Positions 33,541 to 42,374 of a stretch of DNA of 64,000 bases are shown here, piece by piece. The translations under genes and the position numbers were made by a program. The DNA is from Micromonospora sp. NBC_01699. Lineage in GTDB: Bacteria; Actinomycetota; Actinomycetes; Mycobacteriales; Micromonosporaceae. The stretch lies in contig NZ_CP109199.1 of assembly GCF_036250065.1 (NCBI RefSeq), forward strand, positions 558,001 through 622,000. The letters are read 5' to 3'. Below the pieces are notes generated by a model. That model worked only from the letters and a program-made list of their open reading frames with translations. It made no database searches and had not been told where the DNA came from. Positions within the stretch are counted from its first letter, which is position 1. Each line of letters opens with the position of its first letter.

Positions 33541-34680
33541 TCAGTCCAGCAGGGTCTGCAAACGGGGTACGACCTGCCACTGCGACACCAGCCCCCGGTA
33601 CTCGGCCCGCTGCTGCGGCGTCGGCTCGGCACCGGTACGGCGGGCGCGCAGCAGCAGGTTGCGTGGCGTGTGCTGGCTGTCGACGAACTCGACCACCTCG
33701 ACCCGGTAACCGTGCAGCCGGAGCAACCCGGCCCGCAGCGAGTCGGTGAGTACGTCGGCGAACCGCTCCCGCAGGATGCCCTCGCGGGTCAGCAGGTCGT
33801 ACGGCTCCGGTGCCGGGCGGCCACGCAACTGCCGGGCCAGGTCGTGATGGCAGCACGGGGCGGCGAGCACCCAGCGGGCGTCCCAGCGCACCGCGCGGGC
33901 GAGTGCCTCGTCGGTGGCGGTGTCGCAGGCGTGCAGGGCCAGCACCAGGTCCGGTGCCGGTTGCACGACCGCGTCCAGGATGGTGCCGGCGACGAACCGT
34001 ACCCGGTCGGCGCAGCCGAGTTCCTCGGCCAGTTCGGTGTTGCGCTGCCGTTGGTCCTCGCGCACGTCGACACCGACCAGTTCGACCTCCAGCCCGCGCC
34101 CGGTCAGGTACCGGTACGCCGCGAAGGTCAGGTACGCGTTGCCGCAGCCGAGGTCGACCACACGCAGCGGGCCGGTCAGGTCGCTCGGCAGGGTCGCCGC
34201 CAGCGCCCGCAGGAACGCGTCCACCTGGCGGCGCTTGGCGGCGCTGCCGCCGATCGAGGCGAACAGCGGGTCGCCCGGATCGAGCAGGTAGTCCTTGGCC
34301 CGGTCATGCTCGGCCGGGGCCACCGAGGCGCGGTCGGCCGCCGCCCGGTGCACCTGGGCGTCGCCCTTCTTGGTCACCCGTACCTGCACGGTGGCGGTGG
34401 CCGTCTCCACGTGCCAGTTGCCGAACGGCTCGGCGAGCAGCGCGTCGACCGCCGCGTCCGACTCCGGACCGGGTGCCACGTTGCGGGTGTACGGCCGGGA
34501 ACCGTCGAAGGTCGCTATCTGTAGTCGGGGCCCGGCCTTCAGGGCCACTGGTCGCAGTTCGGCGCGGACCAGGGTGGGTGCCTGTCCCCGGCGGCGGCCG
34601 GCCGCGACCGCCCGGGTCAGTCCGGGGTCGAGCAGCAGCGCCCGTACCTCGGCGAGGGCGAGTTCGAGTTGTTCGGGCAT
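33541..34680 (-). CDS. SAM-dependent methyltransferase (METTL25-like)
   Basis: This 379-residue protein has a central class I methyltransferase fold: VVDLGCGNAYLTFAAYRYL (motif I), VGVDVREDQRQRN (motif II) and LVLALHACDTATDEAL (motif IV). APCCHHDLARQLRG follows. The LHACD and PCCHH blocks resemble the METTL25/RRNAD1-type family, whose substrate is an RNA or ribosomal component in eukaryotes; the bacterial substrate is not known to me. ATG 34680 is preferred because AGGTGG lies directly upstream and the frame beyond is unlike protein. It lies downstream of the RhlE-like helicase on the same strand. Confidence 0.82.
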   Translation of the reverse strand: MPEQLELALAEVRALLLDPGLTRAVAAGRRRGQAPTLVRAELRPVALKAGPRLQIATFDGSRPYTRNVAPGPESDAAVDALLAEPFGNWHVETATATVQVRVTKKGDAQVHRAAADRASVAPAEHDRAKDYLLDPGDPLFASIGGSAAKRRQVDAFLRALAATLPSDLTGPLRVVDLGCGNAYLTFAAYRYLTGRGLEVELVGVDVREDQRQRNTELAEELGCADRVRFVAGTILDAVVQPAPDLVLALHACDTATDEALARAVRWDARWVLAAPCCHHDLARQLRGRPAPEPYDLLTREGILRERFADVLTDSLRAGLLRLHGYRVEVVEFVDSQHTPRNLLLRARRTGAEPTPQQRAEYRGLVSQWQVVPRLQTLLD

Positions 34681-34823
34681 GTCCACCTGGCCTTTTCGAG
34701 CGGGTTCACGGGGGAGTTGACAGCGGTCGATGGTCGACCGGCCGGGTCGCTCCCCGGACACGGTTGCGGCCTCCGCCGAGGATCGGGGAGGCCGCAACCG
34801 TTGGGCAGTGGTGCTGGGGAAGG

Positions 34824-36623
34824 TCAGGCGCTGGCGGAGTCAGCGGCGGACGAACCGTCGCTGGTGGAGTGCCCGTTGGACGTACCCGATTCGGTGGCGT
34901 CGGCGTCGGTGGACGCCGAACCGGCCCGCGAGCCCCGTCCGCCGCGGCGGCGGCGCCGGGTCCGACCGCGGCCGGTGCCGGCCTCGTCCGACCCGTCGCC
35001 GACGGCGTCGGCCGCCGGGCCGGTGCCGTCGGACACGACCGTGGTGGCGCCGTTGGTGGCTGTTACCGCGCCGGCGACCTCACCGGCGACGACCTCGCCC
35101 GCGCGCCGCCGGCGGCGCTGGCGGGTGCTGGTCCGGACCGCCTCGTCGGTCTGGTCGACCGGCGCGTCCGTGGTGGTGGCGGCCGGCCGGGCACCGCCGG
35201 AGCGGCCGTCGCCGTCCCGGCGGCCACGGGTACGACCGCTGCTGCCGCCGCCGCGGCCGGCGCTGTCGCCGCTGCGGCCCTCGGGCCGGCGGGCGCCCCG
35301 GGACCGTCCACCGAGGTCCTCCTCGACCTCTGCGGAGAGGCCGACGCGGGTCCGGTCGGCGGTCGGCAGCGTGCCCGAGACGTCGGTCGGGATGTGCAGG
35401 TCGGTGTAGAGGTGCGGGGACGTGTGGTACGTCTCCGGCGGCTCCGGCATGTCGAGCCCGAGCGTCTTGTCGATGATCCGCCACCGGGGCATGTCGTCCC
35501 AGTCGACGAAGGTGATCGCGACACCGGTGGCGCCGGCCCGACCGGTACGACCGATCCGGTGCGTGTACGTGTCCTGGTCTTCCGGACAGTCGTAGTTAAT
35601 CACGTGGGTGACGCCGGTGACGTCCAGCCCACGGGCGGCGACGTCGGTGGCGACCAGCACGTCGATCTTGCCGGTACGGAACGCCCGCAGCGCCCGCTCG
35701 CGCGCACCCTGCCCCAGGTCACCGTGGACCGCCGCGACCGCGAAACCACGGAAGTCGAGATCCTCGGCCACCCGGTCGGCGGCCCGCTTGGTCCGCGTGA
35801 AGATCATCGTCAGCCCGCGTCCCTCGGCCTGCATGATCCGGGCGACGATCTCGACCTTGTTCATCGAGTGGGTGCGGTAGACGAGCTGCTGGGTCAGCGG
35901 CGACGGGCCGGTCTCGGCGGTGTGCCCGGCGTGGATAGTCACCGGCTGGTGCAGGAAGCGCCGGGCCAGCGTGACGATCGGATCGGGCATGGTGGCCGAG
36001 AACAGCATCGTCTGCCGCTTCTCCGGCAACATCGCCAGGATCTTCTCGACGTCGTCGAGGAAGCCCAGGTCGAGCATCCGGTCGGCCTCGTCGAGAACCA
36101 GCGCGTGCACGCCGTCGAGCCGCAGGTGCTTCTGCTTGGCCAGGTCCATCAACCGGCCGGGCGTACCGACCAGGATCTCCACACCCTTGCGCAGCGCCTC
36201 GACCTGCGGCTCGTACGCCACCCCGCCGTAGATCGGCAGTACGCGTACGCCACGGGTCTTGCCGGCGGCGGCGATGTCCTTGGCAACCTGGAGGCCCAGC
36301 TCACGGGTTGGTACGACAACCAGCGCCTGCGGCACTCCGGTGCTGCCCTCGGCGGGCGCGGTGACCCGCTCCAGCAGCGGTACGCCGAAGCCGAGGGTCT
36401 TGCCGGTGCCGGTGGGCGCCTGGCCGATCAGGTCGGTGCCGCGCAGCGCGATCGGCAGGGCGTATTCCTGGATCGCGAAGGCGCGGACGATGCCGACGGC
36501 GGCGAGCGCGTCCACGGTTTCCTGACGTGCGCCCAGGTCCGCGAAGGTCGGGGCCTCCGGGCGTACCGGCGCGTCGGCGGCCAGCTCTTGGCCAGCCATT
36601 ACTTCTTCGATTTGATCGCTCAT
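34824..36623 (-). CDS. DEAD-box RNA helicase (RhlE-like)
   Basis: This 599-residue helicase has the Q-motif region FADLGARQETVDALAAVGI, Walker A APTGTGKT, motif Ib VGTPGRLMDL and the DEAD box LVLDEADRMLDLGF. SAT LFSATMPD, ARGLDVTGV and HRIGRTGRAG complete the helicase core. The C-terminal ~200 residues are rich in Arg, Gly and Ser, a typical RNA-binding tail. Synteny with DUF3107, TetR and MoeZ matches M. tuberculosis rhlE (Rv3211). ATG 36623 is taken as start; ATG 36599 is also possible. It probably acts in RNA unwinding during ribosome assembly or decay. Confidence 0.93.
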   Translation of the reverse strand: MSDQIEEVMAGQELAADAPVRPEAPTFADLGARQETVDALAAVGIVRAFAIQEYALPIALRGTDLIGQAPTGTGKTLGFGVPLLERVTAPAEGSTGVPQALVVVPTRELGLQVAKDIAAAGKTRGVRVLPIYGGVAYEPQVEALRKGVEILVGTPGRLMDLAKQKHLRLDGVHALVLDEADRMLDLGFLDDVEKILAMLPEKRQTMLFSATMPDPIVTLARRFLHQPVTIHAGHTAETGPSPLTQQLVYRTHSMNKVEIVARIMQAEGRGLTMIFTRTKRAADRVAEDLDFRGFAVAAVHGDLGQGARERALRAFRTGKIDVLVATDVAARGLDVTGVTHVINYDCPEDQDTYTHRIGRTGRAGATGVAITFVDWDDMPRWRIIDKTLGLDMPEPPETYHTSPHLYTDLHIPTDVSGTLPTADRTRVGLSAEVEEDLGGRSRGARRPEGRSGDSAGRGGGSSGRTRGRRDGDGRSGGARPAATTTDAPVDQTDEAVRTSTRQRRRRRAGEVVAGEVAGAVTATNGATTVVSDGTGPAADAVGDGSDEAGTGRGRTRRRRRGGRGSRAGSASTDADATESGTSNGHSTSDGSSAADSASA

Positions 36624-37285
36624 CTGGTTGTGGGGGTGCCCTCTCGTGGTGCGCCCCGTCAGTCCGTAGGGCGCGGTTTCGGTTGGCGCGGGCCACACGG
36701 TCTGCGGCTGAAATGCCGACTCAAACCGGGCCGCACGCGCGCCGCAGGAAGAATTCGAGGTACGCGAGACCTGCGGCAACTGCTCCATGTTACCTGAGCC
36801 GGGCAAATGTCGCCCCTACTCGGTCTTACGCGCAACCAACGGGGGTGTACGGCTGTGGTGCGCATTACCCGATAGCGGGCCCCCGGTGACGCGCAGTCGC
36901 ATCAGCGGCACCAAATTTGCGTACCCATTACCGCAATGCGGTGTTCCGGGCCGGTGTTGGATGCGGCGTGCGCGGATCGGCGCGATCGTCCGGTTCAGCC
37001 ACCACCGCGACCCGAAGATGGCACGGCGGCTGATCGGGGAGGGGCTGTCGCGGGCGGGCGGTTGGCCGGCGAGCGGGTCGGATCGACTGGGCTGATCGCC
37101 GAGGGCACCGTCGGCGGTGCGGGCGCACCCGCGCGCTGTTGCGGCGGTCGGGCGGAACAACTACAGCCTGTAGAACCAATCGGGTAGAACAACCGGACCG
37201 GCGGCACCGGGCCTCGTGGCCGCGAAACGCCCCGGCCCGGCCGTCGGGCCGGTGTCGGGACGTCAGCGCGTCGGGGCGGACCGGG
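36624..37285. other. Intergenic region upstream of the helicase
   Basis: These 662 bp hold no convincing gene. They contain the helicase promoter region, a near-repeat GTAGAACCAA/GTAGAACAAC at 37170-37195, and the terminator of the DUF3107 gene at the right end. In M. tuberculosis two small genes occupy the matching position. Confidence 0.5.
37232..37252 (-). terminator. Hairpin after DUF3107 gene
   Basis: An 8-bp GC stem (CCGGCCCG at 37232-37239 with CGGGCCGG at 37245-37252) with a 5-base loop lies 33 bases past the DUF3107 stop on the reverse strand. Confidence 0.65.
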
Positions 37286-37510
37286 TCAGCGGGCGACGAA
37301 ACCGACGGCCCGGGGGGACGCCTCGGCGATCTCGACGTAGGCGACCTTGGTCACCGGGACGATGATCCGGCGGCCCTTCTCGTCCGTCAGGGACAGGGTG
37401 CCGTCGTTGGCGATGGCGTCGGTCACGATCTGCTCGATCTCGGCCGGCGTCTGCGCGCTTTCCAGCACCAACTCGCGCGGCGCGTACTGCACGCCGATCT
37501 TGACCTCCAC
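37286..37510 (-). CDS. DUF3107 small protein (TB9.4-like)
   Basis: This 74-residue protein matches DUF3107 along its full length: MEVKIGVQYAPRELVLES, EIEQIVTDAIANDGTLSL, and IIVPVTKVAYVEI. Members are small beta-rich proteins found across actinobacteria; the M. tuberculosis homologue is TB9.4 (Rv3208A). The function is not established. A TetR gene lies just upstream on the same strand (65-base gap), as in mycobacteria. Confidence 0.92.
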   Translation of the reverse strand: MEVKIGVQYAPRELVLESAQTPAEIEQIVTDAIANDGTLSLTDEKGRRIIVPVTKVAYVEIAEASPRAVGFVAR

Positions 37511-37575
37511 GGGACCTCCTCATCCAGGGCGAAACTTCGCCGTTGCGAAGGCTATCCGATGAGCGGAGGTATCCG

Positions 37576-38217
37576 TCAGGCCGACTCGCCCTGGAGGGGG
37601 AAGCTGGCGATGCCACGCCAGGAGAGCGCGGCGAGCAGCGCCTCCGCCTCGGACTTCGGCACCTGACGGCCGCCGGCGAGCCAGAACTGGGCCGCCGTCT
37701 CGGCCGCGCCGACCAGGCCGGAGGCGAGCAGTTCGGCCCGCGCCCGGTGTACGCCGGTGGTCGAGATGATCGTGTCGGCGATCGCCGCGATGCACCCCCG
37801 CTCGACCCGGTCGACCCGGTCCCGTACCGCCGGCTCGTTGCGCAGGTCCGACTCGAAGACCAGCCGGAACGCCTCGCTCTTGTGGTCGATGAAGTCGAAG
37901 TACACCCGTACCGCGCCGCTGACCCGCTCCTTGTTGTCCGTGGTCGCCGCCATCGCGTCCCGGACCATCGCCACGATCGCGTCGGCGTGCGTGTCCAGCA
38001 GTGCCAGGTACAGCTCAAGCTTGCCCGGGAAGTGCTGGTAGAGCACCGGCTTGGAGACCCCGGCCCGCTCCGCGATGTCGTCCATCGCCGCCGCGTGGTA
38101 ACCCTGGGCGACAAAAACCTCCTGAGCGGCGGCCAGCAACTGCTTACGCCGGGCCGAGCGAGGCAGCCGGGTGGGTCGGCCTGCTGTCTGCGCACCGCTC
38201 TCCGCAGCAGCGGTCAT
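37576..38217 (-). CDS. TetR-family regulator (Rv3208-like)
   Basis: This 213-residue regulator has an HTH at about residues 22-68: RRKQLLAAAQEVFVAQGYH, MDDIAERAGVSKPVLYQHFPGK. The C-terminal domain is all-helical. Its position between DUF3107 and a DUF3152/MoeZ pair matches Rv3208 of M. tuberculosis. The ligand and targets are unknown. It diverges from the large Pro-rich protein gene. Confidence 0.9.
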   Translation of the reverse strand: MTAAAESGAQTAGRPTRLPRSARRKQLLAAAQEVFVAQGYHAAAMDDIAERAGVSKPVLYQHFPGKLELYLALLDTHADAIVAMVRDAMAATTDNKERVSGAVRVYFDFIDHKSEAFRLVFESDLRNEPAVRDRVDRVERGCIAAIADTIISTTGVHRARAELLASGLVGAAETAAQFWLAGGRQVPKSEAEALLAALSWRGIASFPLQGESA

Positions 38218-38367
38218 GGGAACCTCCGTGTCTCACGTCGCACAACCATCGACCTCGATCAGGTCGGATCGACGTATCACGTCGCGCCGCCGAATTAGGC
38301 CACCGCTGTAACTTATCGCCACTGTCACCACACGGTAGCCTCAGCGGGGGCGACCAAGGAGCGCACG

Positions 38368-41259
38368 GTGGACGAAACAGGGCAACCCGGGGCCGCCGCA
38401 CCCGGCGAGAACGGTAACGGGGCAGGTCCGCACGGTGACCTGCCTCGGCCGGCCAATGGTTGGGCGGTGGCCGATTCCGGCTGGCCCAACGGGGCCAAGC
38501 CGGTCGAAGGCGGCTCCGAGTCACGGCCGAGGTGGCGCCAGTCGCCAGAACCGGGGGGCCCGCCGTCATGGGCGGACGAACCGGCGACGAGGTACACCGA
38601 CCCGACGAACGCGGCCCGCGAGTCCGGGCAGCCGACCAACGGGTCCGGCTTCGGCGAACGGCACTATCCGGAACCACCGGTCGCGGCGTACCGGGCTCCG
38701 GCCAGCGCGCCGCCGTACCCGTACCAGGGGGAGCCGGAGTACGCGTACCCGGAGGACTTCGGGCCGGAGCGGATAGCCGTACCGGCGCCACGGCCGACGT
38801 CGGCGCCGGACCGCTCCACGGTGGAGCAGGACCGCGCGCCGTCCGGGCCGGACCGGTCCGCCGGCAACCCGGACCGTCAGCCGACCGCCGTCGGGGACCG
38901 GTCCGCGCCGGGTCCGGACCGTGGACCGGCCGGGTATGACCGGTCCACCGGCGCCGGGGAGCGGACCTCGACGCCGCCGGGTACGGGCGAGTCGCCGGAG
39001 GCGACCGAGCCGGCCCGGCACGCGTACGGCGATTCCGCCCCGACCTCGGCCCCGCCGGCCGGTCAACCGGCGCAGCCGGGCGGTACGCCGCCCGGATTCG
39101 AACCCGCGCCGGTGTATCGCGCGGTGCCGAACTACGACCTCACCCCACCGAAGCGGCTGGAACCGGTACCCGTCGCGGCGAACCCGGCCGACCGGGGCGG
39201 CCCGGCCGCCGACCGGGACCAGCCGACACCGCTGCGGAGCGTCCCGGACCCGCACGAGCGGGGGCCGGAGCCGGAGCACGATGCGGACCGCGCGGCGCCC
39301 GCCCGGCCCGCCTGGGCCCGGTCCGGTGGCGGTGTCGAACCCAACTGGCCACGTTCCGGCGCCGCCGCCGAGAGCGACGTGCCCGGACCGGAGCGGACCC
39401 GTGCGGCCACGCCGCCGGACGCCGACGGCCGCCCCGCCTGGGCGCGCTCGGACGGCCGGGCGGAACCCGGCGAACCGGCCCGCCCGACCTGGGCCCGATC
39501 CGGCGCCGGGCCGGCGGGGGCGGATTCCAACCGTCCGGCCTGGGCCCGGTCCGACAGCGGGTTTCAGGCCGCCGCCGCGTCCTGGGCCCGAAACGAGGCC
39601 GAGTCCGAGGCAACGGCCGGTGCATCCGGCCCCGGTTGGTCGAGGTCCGGGCCGAACCCGCCGCCCGGTGGGGACACCGGCCGGGAGTGGCCGCGTTCCG
39701 CACCCGAACCCGAGCAGCCGGCCGAGCAGGCCCGGCCGGGATGGGCGTCGAGTTGGGCGCCGCCGTGGGCGAAGGACAGCCAGGAACCCGAGGCGCGGCG
39801 CGCCCGTCGCGACGAGTCACCCGGCTGGCCGGATTCGACCCCGGTGCCGACGCCGGGCCAGTTGTCCGGACCGGAGCCGAGCATGGGCTACCCACCGCCG
39901 CCGGGTCCGGCCGGCTATCCGGCCGAGAGTGAGCCGCCGGGCTATCCGGCGCCGCCCGACCCGGCGGGTCGGGGTGGCGGTTACCCGGCCGGGCCGGAGC
40001 GCCCGTGGGCGACGCCGTACCCCGGCTACCCGGCCGTACCGGCGCAGCCGGGCCCGGTCGACCAGGGCCCGGTTGACCATGGGCCGGTAGAGCACGGCCC
40101 GGCGATCCGGGCGGCGGCCGAACCGGCGCCGGAGGCACTGCCGCAGCGGGTGCCGGCCGAGCCGGACGTGCCCACCATGCCCGAACCGATTCCGGGCGAG
40201 CCCTCGGCGGAAACGCCGGAACTGGCCCGGATCGCCACCCACCTGCGCCGCGAGGACGCGCCCAGCCAGCTCCGCGACCGTCCCGAGGGCTTCGACGTGA
40301 AGGCCATCCTGGCCGCCGTACGGGGCGTTCCCGGGGTACGCGACGCGTCCCTGCGGACCACCCCGGCCGGTGCGCACAGCCTGCGCCTGGACCTCTCCGA
40401 CGGGGCGGATCCGGCGGAGGTGAGCCGGCAGGTGGCCCGGTTGCTCCAGGACCGGATGGGACTCGCGGCGGCCCCGAAGCTGCCCGGCACCCCGGTCCCC
40501 GGCGCGATGCTGCCCGGTACGCCGACGCGGGGCGCGATGCTGCCCGCCGCCCCGGTGTCCGGTGCGCCGACGTCCGCCCCACCCGCCGTCGGGCAGTCCG
40601 AGGCTCGGCGGCCGGTCGCCGACGCCCCGCCCGCCGAAGCTCCCACCGAGCCACCCCGCCGACGCCGACCGGCCGCCGCACACCAGGGCCGGGCCGCCGT
40701 GGAGGACCGGCCACCGGGCCCGTACGGCGGTGGCACCGGCATGTCCGGGATGGCCACCGGTAGTCCGGTGACCGCCGGTACGTCGTACTCGGGTGGCCAG
40801 CCCACCACCACCGAGACCGCACCCTCGCGGCCGCTGAACACCGATGGCCTCCCCGGTCCCCGGGTGGTGCTGGACCACGTCCAGGTGAGCACCTTCGGCC
40901 TGGAGGCGACCGTCGAGGTACGGCTCGCCGCCGGTGAGCAGCGGGCGACCGGACTGGCGTCCGGGCCGGCGGTGGACGGTTACGTGCTCCGGCTCTGCGC
41001 GGTCTCCGCCGCGGTCGCGATCGACGAACTGCTGCGCGGCTCGGAACGGGTGACCGAGATGGGGCGGTGCTTCGTGGAGCACGCGGCGGTGGTGCCGTTC
41101 GGCAGCTGCGAGGTGGCGACCGTGGTGGTGCTGCTGGTCTGCGACGGGTGGGTGGAGCAGCTCGCGGGTTCCGCGCTGGTCGCGGGCGACCCGCGGCAGG
41201 CGGTGGTCCGGGCCACCCTGGCCGCGGTCAACCGGCGGTTGGAGGCGCTGCTCGTCTGA
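38368..41259 (+). CDS. Large Pro-rich protein with small conserved C-terminal domain
   Basis: This 963-residue protein is cytoplasmic-looking (no signal or TM). Residues 1 to about 620 are Pro/Gly/Arg/Ala-rich and disordered, with repeated ARPAWARSG-type segments. A short folded region RREDAPSQLRDRPEGFDVKA follows at about 625-720, then a further linker. The last ~135 residues form a compact domain, from GPRVVLDHVQVSTFGLEATV to AAVNRRLEALLV. No family is recognised for the folded parts. AAGGAG lies before GTG 38368. It is inserted between tetR and the DUF3152 gene, which are neighbours in mycobacteria. Confidence 0.8.
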   Translation: MDETGQPGAAAPGENGNGAGPHGDLPRPANGWAVADSGWPNGAKPVEGGSESRPRWRQSPEPGGPPSWADEPATRYTDPTNAARESGQPTNGSGFGERHYPEPPVAAYRAPASAPPYPYQGEPEYAYPEDFGPERIAVPAPRPTSAPDRSTVEQDRAPSGPDRSAGNPDRQPTAVGDRSAPGPDRGPAGYDRSTGAGERTSTPPGTGESPEATEPARHAYGDSAPTSAPPAGQPAQPGGTPPGFEPAPVYRAVPNYDLTPPKRLEPVPVAANPADRGGPAADRDQPTPLRSVPDPHERGPEPEHDADRAAPARPAWARSGGGVEPNWPRSGAAAESDVPGPERTRAATPPDADGRPAWARSDGRAEPGEPARPTWARSGAGPAGADSNRPAWARSDSGFQAAAASWARNEAESEATAGASGPGWSRSGPNPPPGGDTGREWPRSAPEPEQPAEQARPGWASSWAPPWAKDSQEPEARRARRDESPGWPDSTPVPTPGQLSGPEPSMGYPPPPGPAGYPAESEPPGYPAPPDPAGRGGGYPAGPERPWATPYPGYPAVPAQPGPVDQGPVDHGPVEHGPAIRAAAEPAPEALPQRVPAEPDVPTMPEPIPGEPSAETPELARIATHLRREDAPSQLRDRPEGFDVKAILAAVRGVPGVRDASLRTTPAGAHSLRLDLSDGADPAEVSRQVARLLQDRMGLAAAPKLPGTPVPGAMLPGTPTRGAMLPAAPVSGAPTSAPPAVGQSEARRPVADAPPAEAPTEPPRRRRPAAAHQGRAAVEDRPPGPYGGGTGMSGMATGSPVTAGTSYSGGQPTTTETAPSRPLNTDGLPGPRVVLDHVQVSTFGLEATVEVRLAAGEQRATGLASGPAVDGYVLRLCAVSAAVAIDELLRGSERVTEMGRCFVEHAAVVPFGSCEVATVVVLLVCDGWVEQLAGSALVAGDPRQAVVRATLAAVNRRLEALLV

Positions 41260-41334
41260 GCGGAAGCGGCCCGAAGGGGCTGGATGAGGCGGCAATGCTG
41301 CGCTACTGACTGTGACGTGGCACGCTGGGCAACG

Positions 41335-42243
41335 ATGTCCACTTCCAGTCCCCGTTCCCGGTCCCGAGCCCGTGCCACCAGGGCGAACGACTCGGATCGG
41401 TACCGCGGAGTCCGGCGGCGGGAACCCCCGCGCGGACGACGTCTCGCTATCGTCATGGCGGTGCTGGTGGCGGTCGTGGGGGTGCTGCTCGGCCTGGTCG
41501 GCCCGCCGTTGCTCGATCGGTTGAGCGCGGCCGAGCGGCCGGTGACGGCCGGTCCGAAGAGCATCGGCAGCGCGGTCCAGCCGCCCGTTACGGCCACGTC
41601 GGCGCCCGCGGTGGTGCAGGCGCCGACGCCACCACTGCTGCGGATGCCCGGCCCGGTGCCGCAGTCCGGCAGGGACTCCTTCCGGTACGCGACCGGTGCG
41701 GGCAAGGTCGTCGGCCACGCGGGTACGCTGCGGCGCTACCGGGTCGCCACCGAGGACGGCTCCGGTGAGGACGTGAAGGAGTTCTCCTCGGCGGTGGAGG
41801 AGGCGCTGGGCGATCCGCGCAGTTGGACCGGCAGCGGGCAGCTCCGGTTGCAGCGGGTGCCGGACGGTTCGAACTACGACTTCACCGTCTACCTCGCCAC
41901 GGCCGACACGGCGGCCCGGATGTGTGCCGCCGGTGGGACCGACATCCGGATCGGCGGCAAGCCGTACACGTCGTGCCGGACGCCGGGCAAGGTGATCATC
42001 AACCTGAACCGGTGGATGCTCTCGGTCGACTACCTGGTCGCGGCGAAGCTGCCGCTGGCGACGTACCGGCTGTACGTGATCAACCATGAGACCGGCCACC
42101 AGTTGGGGCACGGGCACGAGCAGTGCCTCGGCAAGGGGAAGCCGGCGCCGGTGATGCAGCAGCAGACGCTGTTCCTGAACGGTTGCACCGTCAACCCGTG
42201 GCCGTACCTGGACGGCGCGCGGTACGAGGGACCGCCGGTCTGA
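41335..42243 (+). CDS. DUF3152 protein with metzincin-type zinc motif
   Basis: This 302-residue protein has a basic N-terminus, one TM or signal-anchor helix (LAIVMAVLVAVVGVLLGLVG) and an external DUF3152 domain. Near the C-terminus HETGHQLGHGHEQC fits HExxHxxGxxH, the zinc site of metzincin metallopeptidases. Four Cys in the domain could form disulfides. The homologue in M. tuberculosis (Rv3207c) sits next to moeZ/moeB1 in the same way. Peptidase activity is an inference from the motif. ATG 41335 is chosen as start. Confidence 0.85.
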   Translation: MSTSSPRSRSRARATRANDSDRYRGVRRREPPRGRRLAIVMAVLVAVVGVLLGLVGPPLLDRLSAAERPVTAGPKSIGSAVQPPVTATSAPAVVQAPTPPLLRMPGPVPQSGRDSFRYATGAGKVVGHAGTLRRYRVATEDGSGEDVKEFSSAVEEALGDPRSWTGSGQLRLQRVPDGSNYDFTVYLATADTAARMCAAGGTDIRIGGKPYTSCRTPGKVIINLNRWMLSVDYLVAAKLPLATYRLYVINHETGHQLGHGHEQCLGKGKPAPVMQQQTLFLNGCTVNPWPYLDGARYEGPPV

Positions 42244-42374
42244 CCTCCGGTGGCGGTCCCGCCACGGGTATTCCCGCCCCGGTTTCCGGGACAGGTGTTC
42301 CACCTCATGGTCAATGCCCGCTTTCCCGAGCGACAATGGCGCGGCACACCACTATCGATTCCGGGGAGTTCACC

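Noticed and set aside
33810-36797. 995-codon forward frame across the methyltransferase and helicase genes
   Set aside because: It lies antisense to two well-supported genes, is Arg/Pro-rich, and has no domain.
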